Source of the DNA: Chloroflexota bacterium
GTDB lineage: Bacteria > Chloroflexota > Anaerolineae > Aggregatilineales > Phototrophicaceae
Assembly (NCBI GenBank): GCA_026707745.1
Contig: JAPOWG010000105.1
Span: 1 to 64,000, forward strand
Direction of reading: 5' to 3'
DNA: 64,000 nucleotides
The notes beneath the pieces were generated by a model. That model was not told where the DNA came from and did no database searches. It was given only the letters and a program-made list of their open reading frames with translations. The first letter of the stretch is position 1. Each line of letters opens with the position of its first letter. Both the position numbers and the translations under genes were made by a program. Shown piece after piece: positions 10,354 through 20,134 of this stretch.

Positions 10354-11700
10354 TTATTCGGGACGGAAGCGGTCGATAGCGTCCGCGATTTCGTTTAGCG
10401 CGTCCTCAACAGAGACGTGTCCCAAGAGCATACCCTGGAATTCCTCGTACATCGTGGCGGTGGCTTGCGTGGGAATCGCCACATCCGGGATGGGCAGCAA
10501 GGCCGTCGCGTTCTCATAGAGCTCGTAGTATTTCGCCGTCGGTCCCGCGATTTCGACGCCGGAAGCTGCAACAGCGCCCCGCGCCGCGTAGGAATCTTGG
10601 CGAACCTGGAAACTCAAACCCTGCATGGCGGCGGAGCCCACCGCATCCAGGACCTTCAGACGCGCTTGTATCGCGGCGTTATCATCGCTGGCCGATGCTG
10701 CCCAAAGCGAACCCCAGAAGATCCAGTCGCTGCCCAAGCCGGGCTTGCCTACCTCAACCGGGAATTCCTTGAAGTCGCCACGGAATTCCGGATCTTCTTC
10801 CATCTTCCGCACCAGACCGCTGACTTCCCAACCGCCGGTGCCGAGCATCAAACTTTCGCCGGCCCAATAGAGTTGCGAACCGACGCCATACGACTCGTTG
10901 AGACTATTGCCGAAATAGCCGTTGTCGACAAAAGTCTTCATTCGCGTCGCGCCTTCGATGGGTTCGGCGTCGGCCCAACTGCCTTCTCTCATGCTAAATA
11001 GTGCGTTGGCGCTTTCGGCCCCCATGATGTTCTTCACAAAGTTGGAGATCCAGTGAACGGCATTCCATTGATTCTTGTTGCCAAATCCGATTGGCGTGAT
11101 GCCGGCTGCGAGACCCTTTTCGCAAACATCCATTAGACCGTCAACGGTGGCGATATCGTCCGGAGACGCGCCAATCTGGTCGAAGAGGTTGAGATTGTAG
11201 TGGATGAAGGGCGTACTGCCGACGCGCCAGGGAACCGCCCAGAATCGGCCTTCGAAGTCGTAGGTCGCTTCAATACCGGGGATATAACGATCGCGCAGGT
11301 TGGCTTCGTAATAGTCCGTGATGTCCAAGACGGCGCCCGGACGCACGAAGGCAAAGAGCCACTCAAAACCGACGCTGGCAAAAATATCCGGCGGCGCGCC
11401 ACCGGCAAAAGCCGTATTCAGGATCGTCGCCTTGTAATCTTCGTTCTGGAAACCGGTGTGCTCGACGACGATATCCGAGTTGGCTTCGTTGATGGCTGCC
11501 ACCATGGCATCGACCGCTTCCAGCGCGGATCCGGCGGAAAAGTTGGACCACATGATGAGGTTTATCGGATCGTCCTGCGCCGCTACCGGAAGTGGTACGG
11601 CCCCAGTCCCGACAGCCGCAGCCCCGGCGGCGGTTGCTTTCAAGAAATCTCGTCGAGAAAGTTTATTCGTTTGTTGCTTAATCATGGAATTGCCTTTCAT
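10354..11700 (-). CDS. Extracellular carbohydrate ABC transporter substrate-binding protein with Tat signal
   Basis: Twin-arginine leader LSRRDFLKATAAGAAAVGTGAVPLPVAAQ; SBP_bac_1-like body; adjacent to two permeases. Confidence 0.93.
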   Translation of the reverse strand: MKGNSMIKQQTNKLSRRDFLKATAAGAAAVGTGAVPLPVAAQDDPINLIMWSNFSAGSALEAVDAMVAAINEANSDIVVEHTGFQNEDYKATILNTAFAGGAPPDIFASVGFEWLFAFVRPGAVLDITDYYEANLRDRYIPGIEATYDFEGRFWAVPWRVGSTPFIHYNLNLFDQIGASPDDIATVDGLMDVCEKGLAAGITPIGFGNKNQWNAVHWISNFVKNIMGAESANALFSMREGSWADAEPIEGATRMKTFVDNGYFGNSLNESYGVGSQLYWAGESLMLGTGGWEVSGLVRKMEEDPEFRGDFKEFPVEVGKPGLGSDWIFWGSLWAASASDDNAAIQARLKVLDAVGSAAMQGLSFQVRQDSYAARGAVAASGVEIAGPTAKYYELYENATALLPIPDVAIPTQATATMYEEFQGMLLGHVSVEDALNEIADAIDRFRPE

Positions 11701-11909
11701 CGCAAAAATTGCGTATAGTACTAAACGTTCTTATAGATCGTAATATTGCTTGACAGACTCCTTTCTGGCTAAATCTCACAACTAGTGGTCGCAAGTTTCC
11801 TTTAGTATAGCAAGTTTCATTAGTTCCTTGCGATTTTTGCTATGGCTTGCGCGAGCAAGCGCCGATGCGCCAGAATATGTGCTGAAACCGACAATTAGGA
11901 TCCAGATCT

Positions 11910-13532
11910 ATGAAAACCATGTCATTCGACTTCAAATCCCGCCGTTCCATGATCAGCGCTCGGCGGGGCATGGTCGGCGCTAGCAGCCCGCTGGCCGCGC
12001 AAGCCGGTCTCAATATCCTGCGTCAGGGCGGCAACGCGGCTGACGCCGCGGTCGCCACTTCCGCCATGATGAACGTGATGGATCCGGGCTCCTGCGGCGT
12101 CGGCGGCGATTGTTTCGCGCTCTTCTTTGACGCGACGACCAAAGAGGTTACGGCCTTAAATGGCAGCGGACGAGCGCCACAAGCTTTGACCTTGGATGCC
12201 GCGCGCGCGCTGGGCTGGGAAAAGATGAATCCCAGCCACGCCCATTCGGTAACGGTGCCCGGCGCTGTGCGCGGATGGCACGATCTGCTGCAGCGGCACG
12301 GTTCCATGACGCTGGCTGAGGTGCTGGAAGACGCCATTCACTACGCCGACGAGGGTTTTCCGCTGGCGCCGGTTGTAGGTTACCGCTGGGAACGATCGGG
12401 CGCCTTCTTGCGTAACGCGGCGAATGCCGAAGAGTATCTGCCCAATGGAGAGACACCGAAGGCGGGGCAGGTGATTCGCTTGCCCGGGCTTGCAAACACG
12501 CTACGCATGATAGCCGAGGGCGGACCTGATGCCTTCTACAGCGGCCCCGTCGCCGATGCCATCGTGACCTCGCTGGGTGAGCAGGGCGGCCTCATGTCGC
12601 TCGACGACCTGAAAAATCACCATTCCACTTGGGACGAGCCGATCTCCACCGATTATCGTCGCGTTACGGTCTTGGAATGCCCACCCAATGGACAGGGCTT
12701 GACGGCCTTGATCGCGCTCAACATCGCCGAGCATTTCGACCTGGCATCGCTGCCCTGGTATTCACCGGAGCGCATCCATTTGATGGTCGAGTGCATGCGC
12801 CTGGCCTGGGCGGACGCCCACGAATATATCGCCGATATGAGTCAGGCGGACGTGCCGCTGGAGGGGCTGCTGAGTGTGGATTACGCGGCTGAACGAGCGG
12901 CGCGGATCCAACCCTATTATGCTATCGATCCCCCGCCGAGTCCTGGCGAATTGCCCGGCGGCTCGGACACGATCTATCTCAGCGTTGTCGATGGCGAGGG
13001 CAATGCCTGTTCTTTCATTAAGAGCTTGTATATGGGCTTTGGCGTAGGCATCGTCGCCGAAGGAACGGGCGTCTGGCTGCAGAATCGCGGGGCTGGCTTC
13101 TCGCTGATTCCTGGCCATCGCAATTGCTTGGCGCCGGGCAAACGTCCTTACCACACCATCATACCGGGTATGGCGCTCAAGGACGGCGCGCTCTGGGCCA
13201 GCTTCGGCGTCATGGGCGGCTTCATGCAGCCGCAGGGCCACTTCCAGGTCATCAGCGCCCTGGTTGATGACGATCTCAATCCGCAGGAGGCGCTCAATCG
13301 ACCGCGCTGGTATGTCGACCGAGGCGATCCGGGTGGCAATCTGCTGATCGAAGAAGGCACGCCTTTCAAGACGATGGCGGATCTCGCAGAGCGCGGTCAT
13401 CGTATTCAACCGGAATCGGGTCTGGGGCGGGGCAATTTCGGGCGTGGACAGGTCATCCGCTACGATGCGGAAACGGGCGTGATGCACGGCGGCAGCGAGC
13501 CCCGCGCCGATGGGCAGATCGCGGCCTTTTAG
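11910..13532 (+). CDS. Gamma-glutamyltransferase family protein
   Basis: GMVGASSPLAAQAGLNILRQGGNAADAAVATSAMMNVMDPGSCGVGGDCFALFF; PGGSDTIYLSVVDGEGNACSFI. Confidence 0.93.
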   Translation: MKTMSFDFKSRRSMISARRGMVGASSPLAAQAGLNILRQGGNAADAAVATSAMMNVMDPGSCGVGGDCFALFFDATTKEVTALNGSGRAPQALTLDAARALGWEKMNPSHAHSVTVPGAVRGWHDLLQRHGSMTLAEVLEDAIHYADEGFPLAPVVGYRWERSGAFLRNAANAEEYLPNGETPKAGQVIRLPGLANTLRMIAEGGPDAFYSGPVADAIVTSLGEQGGLMSLDDLKNHHSTWDEPISTDYRRVTVLECPPNGQGLTALIALNIAEHFDLASLPWYSPERIHLMVECMRLAWADAHEYIADMSQADVPLEGLLSVDYAAERAARIQPYYAIDPPPSPGELPGGSDTIYLSVVDGEGNACSFIKSLYMGFGVGIVAEGTGVWLQNRGAGFSLIPGHRNCLAPGKRPYHTIIPGMALKDGALWASFGVMGGFMQPQGHFQVISALVDDDLNPQEALNRPRWYVDRGDPGGNLLIEEGTPFKTMADLAERGHRIQPESGLGRGNFGRGQVIRYDAETGVMHGGSEPRADGQIAAF

Positions 13533-13611
13533 AGTAAGTTTTCCAAGCGCTAAATAGGCCTTAAGGGACAAGACAGCGACCGCAGACGCGCCAGCAAAAC
13601 CAGGAGTTACA

Positions 13612-15375
13612 ATGAAGTTTTTTGAGGCCCTGCGCGGTCTGCCCTATCAATGGCTGTTGCCCATATGTTTCTTTTGCCTTGGTTTGATCTACATTTATGC
13701 CGCCCCGCATTTTGAAGCCTCCGACTCTATCGCGCATGTGGGCATGATTAAGTGGATCGCCGACCACGATGGCGCGCTTCCAGTCCAGTCGACCAATCAC
13801 TCTCAGCTATATCGGCAGCAGGCCAGCCAACCGCCGCTCTACTACTTCATGATGGCCGCGATCTGGACAGCGCTGGATACCAGCGATTTCGACGAGTTCT
13901 TCCGCCTAAGCCCCTTTGCCATCGTTGGCGACCCGATGCGCCTGGGCAACCGCAATCGTATCTTTTATCGACAGCCCTATCCGCCCAATTTGCATCAGGG
14001 TACGTCCCTGACGCTGTATGTCATTCGGCTGGTGACGCTGGGCATGGGGACGGTGGCGGTCGCCGCGGTCTATCAGTCCGCCCGCACTGTGATGCCGCGG
14101 CGCGTGGCTTTCGCTGCGCTGGCCTGCGCCTTGACCGCCTTCAATCCTCAATTCATCTTTATCAGCGCCTCCGTCAGCAACGACGGTCTCGTTATCATGC
14201 TGTCGGCGCTCATCACCTGGCAAACGCTCGTGATGCTGCGTGAAGGCTTTCACACGCGACGCAGCCTGGTTCTGGCGCTTCTCGTTGCGCTGGCGTCGCT
14301 AGCCAAACTGAGCGGCCTCGTATTTGCCGCCTTGGTCATCCTGGCCGGAATATGGATACTCATAAGCACCCGGGATCGACGCGGCTTTCTCGTTTTGCTG
14401 GGCGCGGCGCTGGTCATTTGGCTGGTCATTGCCGGATGGTGGTTCCTGCGAAACTTGGCGCTCTATCAGGAGCCTTTTGGCACGGCGGCGATGCTCGATT
14501 ATGTCGGGCGGCGGCGAACCACGATTCCACAACTGCTGGCGCAGGAGTTTCAGGGCTTGCGCATCAGCTTCTGGGGGCTGTTTGGCGCCTTCAGTATTCT
14601 AACGCAAGACATCCACTATCAACTGATGGATGCGCTGACCTTGGTTAGCGCTGCCGGTTTTCTCGTCTTCGTCGCAAAAAACCGTCGTGACAGGTTTATC
14701 CTTACCGCTATCTGTTTTCTCGTCATCATTCTTGCTGTCGCATGCCTGACCCTGGTCTGGTGGAGTACCCAAACGACAGCGAGCACAGGACGACTGCTCT
14801 TTCCATACATCACCGCGATCAGCCTGCTGATGGCCATGGGGCTGAGGGCCCTGCGCATTCCAGCGCTTCTGGTCGGTTTGCCCATGCTCGTCTTCAGCAT
14901 AGCCGCGCCCTTCCTATTTATCATCCCGAACTATGACCATCCGCCGCAGATTGATGAACTGCCAGCTTCCGCGGGGCAAACCTTCGCCCGTTGGGACGAG
15001 ATCACGTTGATCGGCTACGAGTTGCGACCGCCTGAGCGGGTGGCATACGGCCTGGAAATTCCTGTCACGCTCTATTGGCGGGCACAGAGGGAATCGACCG
15101 TGACCAGGGCGCTCTTCATCAGCCTGGTCGATTCGGAAGGCAGTCCTGTGACCAGGCTGGAAACTTTTCCCGGTTGGGGTACGCTGCCCACGCGCTGGTG
15201 GCAGGCGAACACGATCTATCGCGATGATTACATTCTGCAGATCCCGGATGACGCCGCCGCGCCGGCGGCACTGCACATCGGCTGGTATCCTTTCCCCGGT
15301 GGCGGCGACATGCCGCCGATACTCGAATCCGGCGAGGAAGCGGCGGTTTATTCGATTGAGCTCCAAATCCCCTAA
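13612..15375 (+). CDS. GT-C/ArnT-PMT-like multi-TM membrane protein
   Basis: Many TM segments; paralogous to 34690-36888 (GLPYQWLLPICFFCLGLIYIYA...; HDGALPVQS...QASQPPLYY). Confidence 0.75.
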   Translation: MKFFEALRGLPYQWLLPICFFCLGLIYIYAAPHFEASDSIAHVGMIKWIADHDGALPVQSTNHSQLYRQQASQPPLYYFMMAAIWTALDTSDFDEFFRLSPFAIVGDPMRLGNRNRIFYRQPYPPNLHQGTSLTLYVIRLVTLGMGTVAVAAVYQSARTVMPRRVAFAALACALTAFNPQFIFISASVSNDGLVIMLSALITWQTLVMLREGFHTRRSLVLALLVALASLAKLSGLVFAALVILAGIWILISTRDRRGFLVLLGAALVIWLVIAGWWFLRNLALYQEPFGTAAMLDYVGRRRTTIPQLLAQEFQGLRISFWGLFGAFSILTQDIHYQLMDALTLVSAAGFLVFVAKNRRDRFILTAICFLVIILAVACLTLVWWSTQTTASTGRLLFPYITAISLLMAMGLRALRIPALLVGLPMLVFSIAAPFLFIIPNYDHPPQIDELPASAGQTFARWDEITLIGYELRPPERVAYGLEIPVTLYWRAQRESTVTRALFISLVDSEGSPVTRLETFPGWGTLPTRWWQANTIYRDDYILQIPDDAAAPAALHIGWYPFPGGGDMPPILESGEEAAVYSIELQIP

Positions 15376-15655
15376 TGATGGCCGAAGACCTGAGACGACA
15401 GTTATTTAGCGGTTGAACGTCTCGAATATAAATACTTGCGCAATCGGTTGCGCCTGCGGTATTATTTTCCGAAACCATTTTTTCATGTGACGACGACGAC
15501 ATGCCGCAAGTGGGTGGGTGGTTTGGAAGCAAAGCGGTGCCTGAAGGTCTTGTGACTACCATGATTGCTTCGAAAGACTCAATATAAAGGAGGTATTATT
15601 GGCCAGCCTAAATCTGTTAACGACCCGATTCTATCGACTCTATTAGGAGGAAATA

Positions 15656-16951
15656 ATGAAAGGCATCAAGCTTCTTTTCGCGATCGCAGTTTTGGTCATG
15701 GCGTTTGCGCCCGTTGGCGCGCAAGATGTCACCACCGTCACTATGTGGTTCAGCGAGGGCTCCACGCTGGATTGCTGGGGTCCCCTCATGCTCGAGTTCA
15801 ACGACATCGATCCTTCGCTCCAATTGGAAATCGTGCCGCAGGCTGATACCTGGAATGTCACCCGCACCGCTGTCGCCGGCGGCGGCGGCCCGGACATTGT
15901 TCGTACGCCCGGACCTTCCTATGCCTACGAATTGGCGGAAGCCGGCTTGATCGCGCCCATGGACGCTTTCGCCGATGAAATGGGTTGGGGCGACTTCTTC
16001 TTCGATTGGGCGCTTGATCTGGGCTTGGTCAATGGCCAACTCTACAGCCTTGCCGACGAGTTGGAAACGCTGTTGCTCTATTACAATACGGACGTCTTCG
16101 AGGCAAATGGCTGGACGCCCCCCGACACCATGGAAGAACTCAACGCTCTGGGCGAAGAGGTGGCTGCGGCCGGTTACGTCGTGTTCTCGCATGGCAACGC
16201 CAGCTGGCGCGGCACGAACGAATGGTTCGTCGGCGAATATATGACCCAACTCGCCGGTCCTCACAACGTCTACAAGGCGCTGACCGGGCAACTCTCCTGG
16301 ACGGACGAGAGCATGGTGCAAGCCGTTGAACAGCTAGACGCGCATATGCAGGCTGGTTGGTACGGCGGCGGAATTGACCTCTACTTCACCAACGAGGGCA
16401 CGACGCGGAGGGCGATGCTGGCAGATGGCACAGCGGCCATGAATATCGAGGGCAGTTGGGCCATCCGCGGCTTGGAAGAGTATCACGGCGAGTCGGGCCA
16501 AGGTTGGGACTGGGTGCCCGTGCCCAGCCATGACGGCACCGATTACTTCACCATCGGTATGGGCAATACCAGTTCGATCAATGCTAACAGCCCCCATCCC
16601 GAAGCGGCTGCGAAATTCCTAAACTGGTACTTCTCGCCCGCAACGCAAGGCAAGATGCTAACGTCCTGCCGCAAGGGACCGGCGCCCGTCGCTATTTCAG
16701 AGGATGTCATGGGCGATCTTGACCCGCGGGTCGCCAGGGTCTATGCCGAGTTGTCGGACGCCTCTGCCAATGACCGCTACGGTTACACCACCTGGACCTT
16801 CTGGTCGCCTAGCGGCTTCAACTATATCATCGAAGAAGTTGAACGCGTCTGGGTAGGTGAAATCTCCGTAATGGAATACCTGGAGGGCTTGGATACGCTC
16901 ATGACCGCAGAGCTCGAAGCCGGGAACCTTCCACCGATTCCATCCCGGTAA
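15656..16951 (+). CDS. Carbohydrate ABC transporter substrate-binding protein
   Basis: Signal peptide MKGIKLLFAIAVLVMAFAPVGAQ; SBP_bac_1-like body; followed by two permeases; AGGAGG upstream. Confidence 0.92.
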   Translation: MKGIKLLFAIAVLVMAFAPVGAQDVTTVTMWFSEGSTLDCWGPLMLEFNDIDPSLQLEIVPQADTWNVTRTAVAGGGGPDIVRTPGPSYAYELAEAGLIAPMDAFADEMGWGDFFFDWALDLGLVNGQLYSLADELETLLLYYNTDVFEANGWTPPDTMEELNALGEEVAAAGYVVFSHGNASWRGTNEWFVGEYMTQLAGPHNVYKALTGQLSWTDESMVQAVEQLDAHMQAGWYGGGIDLYFTNEGTTRRAMLADGTAAMNIEGSWAIRGLEEYHGESGQGWDWVPVPSHDGTDYFTIGMGNTSSINANSPHPEAAAKFLNWYFSPATQGKMLTSCRKGPAPVAISEDVMGDLDPRVARVYAELSDASANDRYGYTTWTFWSPSGFNYIIEEVERVWVGEISVMEYLEGLDTLMTAELEAGNLPPIPSR

Positions 16952-17032
16952 CATGATGTGCTTTGGCGCTGGTTGTCGTCACGGCGGCCGGCGCCAGCCC
17001 GCCCCTCCCGCCGCACAGGAAAGGCGCATATT

Positions 17033-17983
17033 ATGGCCGTCTATGTACAGAAGAAACCGACGTCGATTTTCGAAAAAGTCAATGATGAGACCTGGCGTCG
17101 CAAGTTCTTGCGCAATGTCCTCATCCCCTGGATCTTCATCGCGCCGCTGCTAATCATCCACATACTTGTCGTCGCTGTACCGGCTGTGCAGGGCATCTAC
17201 ATGTCTTTGACCGATTGGACCGGGATCGGCATGAATGTGAATTTCATCGGACTGGACAATTATCATAGATTGTTTTTTGAAGACGAGACATTTGCCAAAG
17301 CGCTGGGCAACAATATCGCTTGGATGGCTTTCTTCTTGACCGTGCCCTTTATTTTGGCGCTATTCTGCGCCACTCAGTTGGCGCAAGTCAAGCGCGGCGG
17401 CATGATTTATCGCAGCATCCTCTTCATTCCCTACGTGCTGGCGAGTGTGGTCACCACGACAATCTGGAAGAATCTATTGAACCCACGGCAGGGTATCGGC
17501 GCCGCCCTGGATAATCTGCTTGGATTGGAAGACGTCTTCGGCGTCGCTTTTCTCGGGCGGCGGGAGAGCGCCTTGATGTCCATCGCTTTCATTGACAATT
17601 GGCATTTCTGGGGCTTCTTGATGATCCTGTTTCTGGCGGCGATGCAGTCCATCCCGCCCGTGCTTTACGATGCCGCCAAGATCGACGGCGCCAACCGCTG
17701 GGACGAATTCCGCCATGTCACCTTGCCCGGCATTCGGCCAGTCATGCTCTTCATGTACATGATGGTGGCTATCTGGTCATTCCTGGCTTTTGACTACATC
17801 TTCCTCTTGACGCAAGGCGGACCCGCCGGCGCTTCAGAAGTAATCGCCACACAGCTCTACAAGAACGCCTTTTTCCGCTTCCAGGCTGGTTATGGCGCCG
17901 CGCAGGGCGTCGTCATCAGCATTTTCGCCGGGTTCATCATCTTGATATTCGTCACGCTGCGGCGGAGAGGATGGGATATATGA
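17033..17983 (+). CDS. Carbohydrate ABC transporter permease (MalF/UgpA-like)
   Basis: MAVYVQKKPTSIFEK... start chosen inside ORF 16958-17983; VLYDAAKIDGANRWDEFRHVTLPGIRPV EAA-loop. Confidence 0.9.
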   Translation: MAVYVQKKPTSIFEKVNDETWRRKFLRNVLIPWIFIAPLLIIHILVVAVPAVQGIYMSLTDWTGIGMNVNFIGLDNYHRLFFEDETFAKALGNNIAWMAFFLTVPFILALFCATQLAQVKRGGMIYRSILFIPYVLASVVTTTIWKNLLNPRQGIGAALDNLLGLEDVFGVAFLGRRESALMSIAFIDNWHFWGFLMILFLAAMQSIPPVLYDAAKIDGANRWDEFRHVTLPGIRPVMLFMYMMVAIWSFLAFDYIFLLTQGGPAGASEVIATQLYKNAFFRFQAGYGAAQGVVISIFAGFIILIFVTLRRRGWDI

Positions 17984-18867
17984 CCGCCATCGGCAAAGTT
18001 TCGCTTCGGGACACAGTTCTACAGCGAGGGAGAAGCAAAGAACGCAGCCGGCTGCTGGTCTTCAACCATACGGTGCTGTTGCTTTTGACCGCCTTCGCCG
18101 TCATTCCGCTATTGGTGTTGGCCTTCAACTCGGTCAAGACCAATCTCGAAATCGGTCAAAACCCGCTGGGCCCGCCGGTGAATGTCGTCGCCGAAAACTT
18201 CCCAAATGCCTGGGAAAGGGGCAACTTTGCCGTTACGATGGGCAACAGCGTGATTTATGTCGTAGCCACGATCGCGGCCGAGTTGGTCTTGGGTGGACTT
18301 GCCGCCTACGCCCTGGCGCGCAAAAGACCGCCCGGCTCCGACCTGCTCATGCTCTACTTCCTGGTCGCCTCAACCATCCCGCTCTGGATGTATATCGTCC
18401 CGCTCTTCGTCCAAATCAACGCCTTGAAGCGGCTTGGCGTGGATGCCAGGATCCTGCTCATCATCGTCTATGTCGCCGGCAACGCGCCCTTGACCATCTT
18501 CTTGCTGCGCTCCTACATGATCGACTTGCCCACCGAACTTGAAGACGCCGCCCGCGTCGACGGCGCCAACGAATTCCAGGTGCTGACACGCATCGTGCTT
18601 CCCCTGACCAAACCCGGCTTCCTGACTGTTGGCTTGGTTGTGGGCTTGGGTGTCTGGAACGAGTTCTTGCTCGCGCTGACCTTCATCCACGATCCGAATC
18701 AATTCCCGGTCACCACAAGTTTCTACAAATTCGTCGACCGCTTCGACCGCGATTGGTCATTAACCAGCGCCGGCGCCATCATAATCATCTTCCCGGTGAT
18801 GGTGCTGTTTTTGGCGCTGCAACGCCAGTTCATCGAGGGTTTGGCAGAAGGCGGCATCAAAACCTAA
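17971..18867 (+). CDS. Carbohydrate ABC transporter permease (MalG-like)
   Basis: ELEDAARVDGANEFQVLTRIVLPLTKPGFLTV; QFIEGLAEGGIKT C-terminus. Confidence 0.92.
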   Translation: MGYMTAIGKVSLRDTVLQRGRSKERSRLLVFNHTVLLLLTAFAVIPLLVLAFNSVKTNLEIGQNPLGPPVNVVAENFPNAWERGNFAVTMGNSVIYVVATIAAELVLGGLAAYALARKRPPGSDLLMLYFLVASTIPLWMYIVPLFVQINALKRLGVDARILLIIVYVAGNAPLTIFLLRSYMIDLPTELEDAARVDGANEFQVLTRIVLPLTKPGFLTVGLVVGLGVWNEFLLALTFIHDPNQFPVTTSFYKFVDRFDRDWSLTSAGAIIIIFPVMVLFLALQRQFIEGLAEGGIKT

Positions 18868-18937
18868 GCGGACTTCTTGTGCGGCGCCACTCAACGCGCC
18901 ATCCGGTCCGTAGATGCAAATTAATCATGCAAAAACT

Positions 18938-18962
18938 GTAGGGGCGACTCTGTGAGTCGCCC
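18938..18962. repeat. GGGCGACT palindrome
   Basis: GTAGGGGCGACTCTGTGAGTCGCCC. Confidence 0.75.
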
Positions 18963-18976
18963 AATTCAATAACCGT

Positions 18977-20125
18977 ATGGGAATACAAATGACCCCAATT
19001 GAAGACTCTCGTTTGTATGACAAAGTGTGTGGCTGTCTCTACGGCGGCGCTGTCGGCGATGCCATAGGCGCGCCGGCGGAAGGGCGCATGCCGGCGGATA
19101 TTCAGGCCCGCTACGGCTACATCACCGATTTTGTCGAAGGCTGGGACGGACCGTCCGATATTGGCAAGGGCGACGGTCGCTACACCGACGACAGTCACAT
19201 GGTGCAATTGCTCAGCCGCTGCTATATCGAAGAAGGCGATCACCTGGATGCCTATTCCTTCGCCCAACGAATTGTCCCGCTGATCGCTGACGAAGATCGC
19301 TGGATCCCGGAACGCGGCTGCAACATGAAATTGGTCGACCGCCTCTTTTACCCGGAAAAATGGCTGCTGATGCGTCTGCGACTGGCCAATGCCGAACCGC
19401 GTCGAGGAGGCATCGGCAATATGGTCAACTGCGGTGCGGCCATGTACGCGGCCCCCGTCGGCATCGTCAACGCCGGCGACCCTGAAAATGCCTATCGCGA
19501 AGCGGTTGACGTTTTCAGCGCGCACCAGCAGAGCTTCGGCCTGGAAGCCGCGGCTGTGATGGCGACGGCGGTTGCGGAGGCTTTCAAGCCGTCGGCTACG
19601 GTGGATTCGATCATTGATGCCGTATTGGGGCTGGCAAAGGAAGGCACAGGGAAAGCAATCGAATCTGTGGTCGAGACCGCGGGTAAGCATAGCGACTGGA
19701 AAGAAGCCATCCATCCCTTGCGCGACGCCATGCGCCCCTACGACACCGCCGCCGAGAATTTTAGAGAGCGAGGACGGCCCGGCACCAATCACTGGATGCC
19801 CAGCCGCGAGCACAGCATTGAAGAGGTCCCGATTGCCCTCGCTTTCCTGGTGGTCACCGGCGGAGACTTCGAAGGCAGCGTATTTGGGGGCGTCAACTAC
19901 GGACGCGACAACGATTCCATCGCTGGTATGGCGGGCGCGATCGCCGGGGCGCTGCATGGCGCCGGGGCGATCCGCGGGGACTGGATGGATCAGATCAACA
20001 GCGCCAATCGCGTCGATCTGCGGCCGATCGCGCGGGACTTGACCAACTTGACGGTCAAGCTGCAGAAGCGTCAGATGGACGAGGCGCAGTCAAGAAATGC
20101 GGATTTCAATGATTTGCTCAATTGA
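18977..20125 (+). CDS. ADP-ribosylglycohydrolase (DraG/ARH) family protein
   Basis: GCLYGGAVGDAIGAPAEGR, GRYTDDSHMVQLL, NYGRDNDSIAGMAGAIAGALHGA. Confidence 0.9.
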   Translation: MGIQMTPIEDSRLYDKVCGCLYGGAVGDAIGAPAEGRMPADIQARYGYITDFVEGWDGPSDIGKGDGRYTDDSHMVQLLSRCYIEEGDHLDAYSFAQRIVPLIADEDRWIPERGCNMKLVDRLFYPEKWLLMRLRLANAEPRRGGIGNMVNCGAAMYAAPVGIVNAGDPENAYREAVDVFSAHQQSFGLEAAAVMATAVAEAFKPSATVDSIIDAVLGLAKEGTGKAIESVVETAGKHSDWKEAIHPLRDAMRPYDTAAENFRERGRPGTNHWMPSREHSIEEVPIALAFLVVTGGDFEGSVFGGVNYGRDNDSIAGMAGAIAGALHGAGAIRGDWMDQINSANRVDLRPIARDLTNLTVKLQKRQMDEAQSRNADFNDLLN

Positions 20126-20134
20126 GGAGAATAA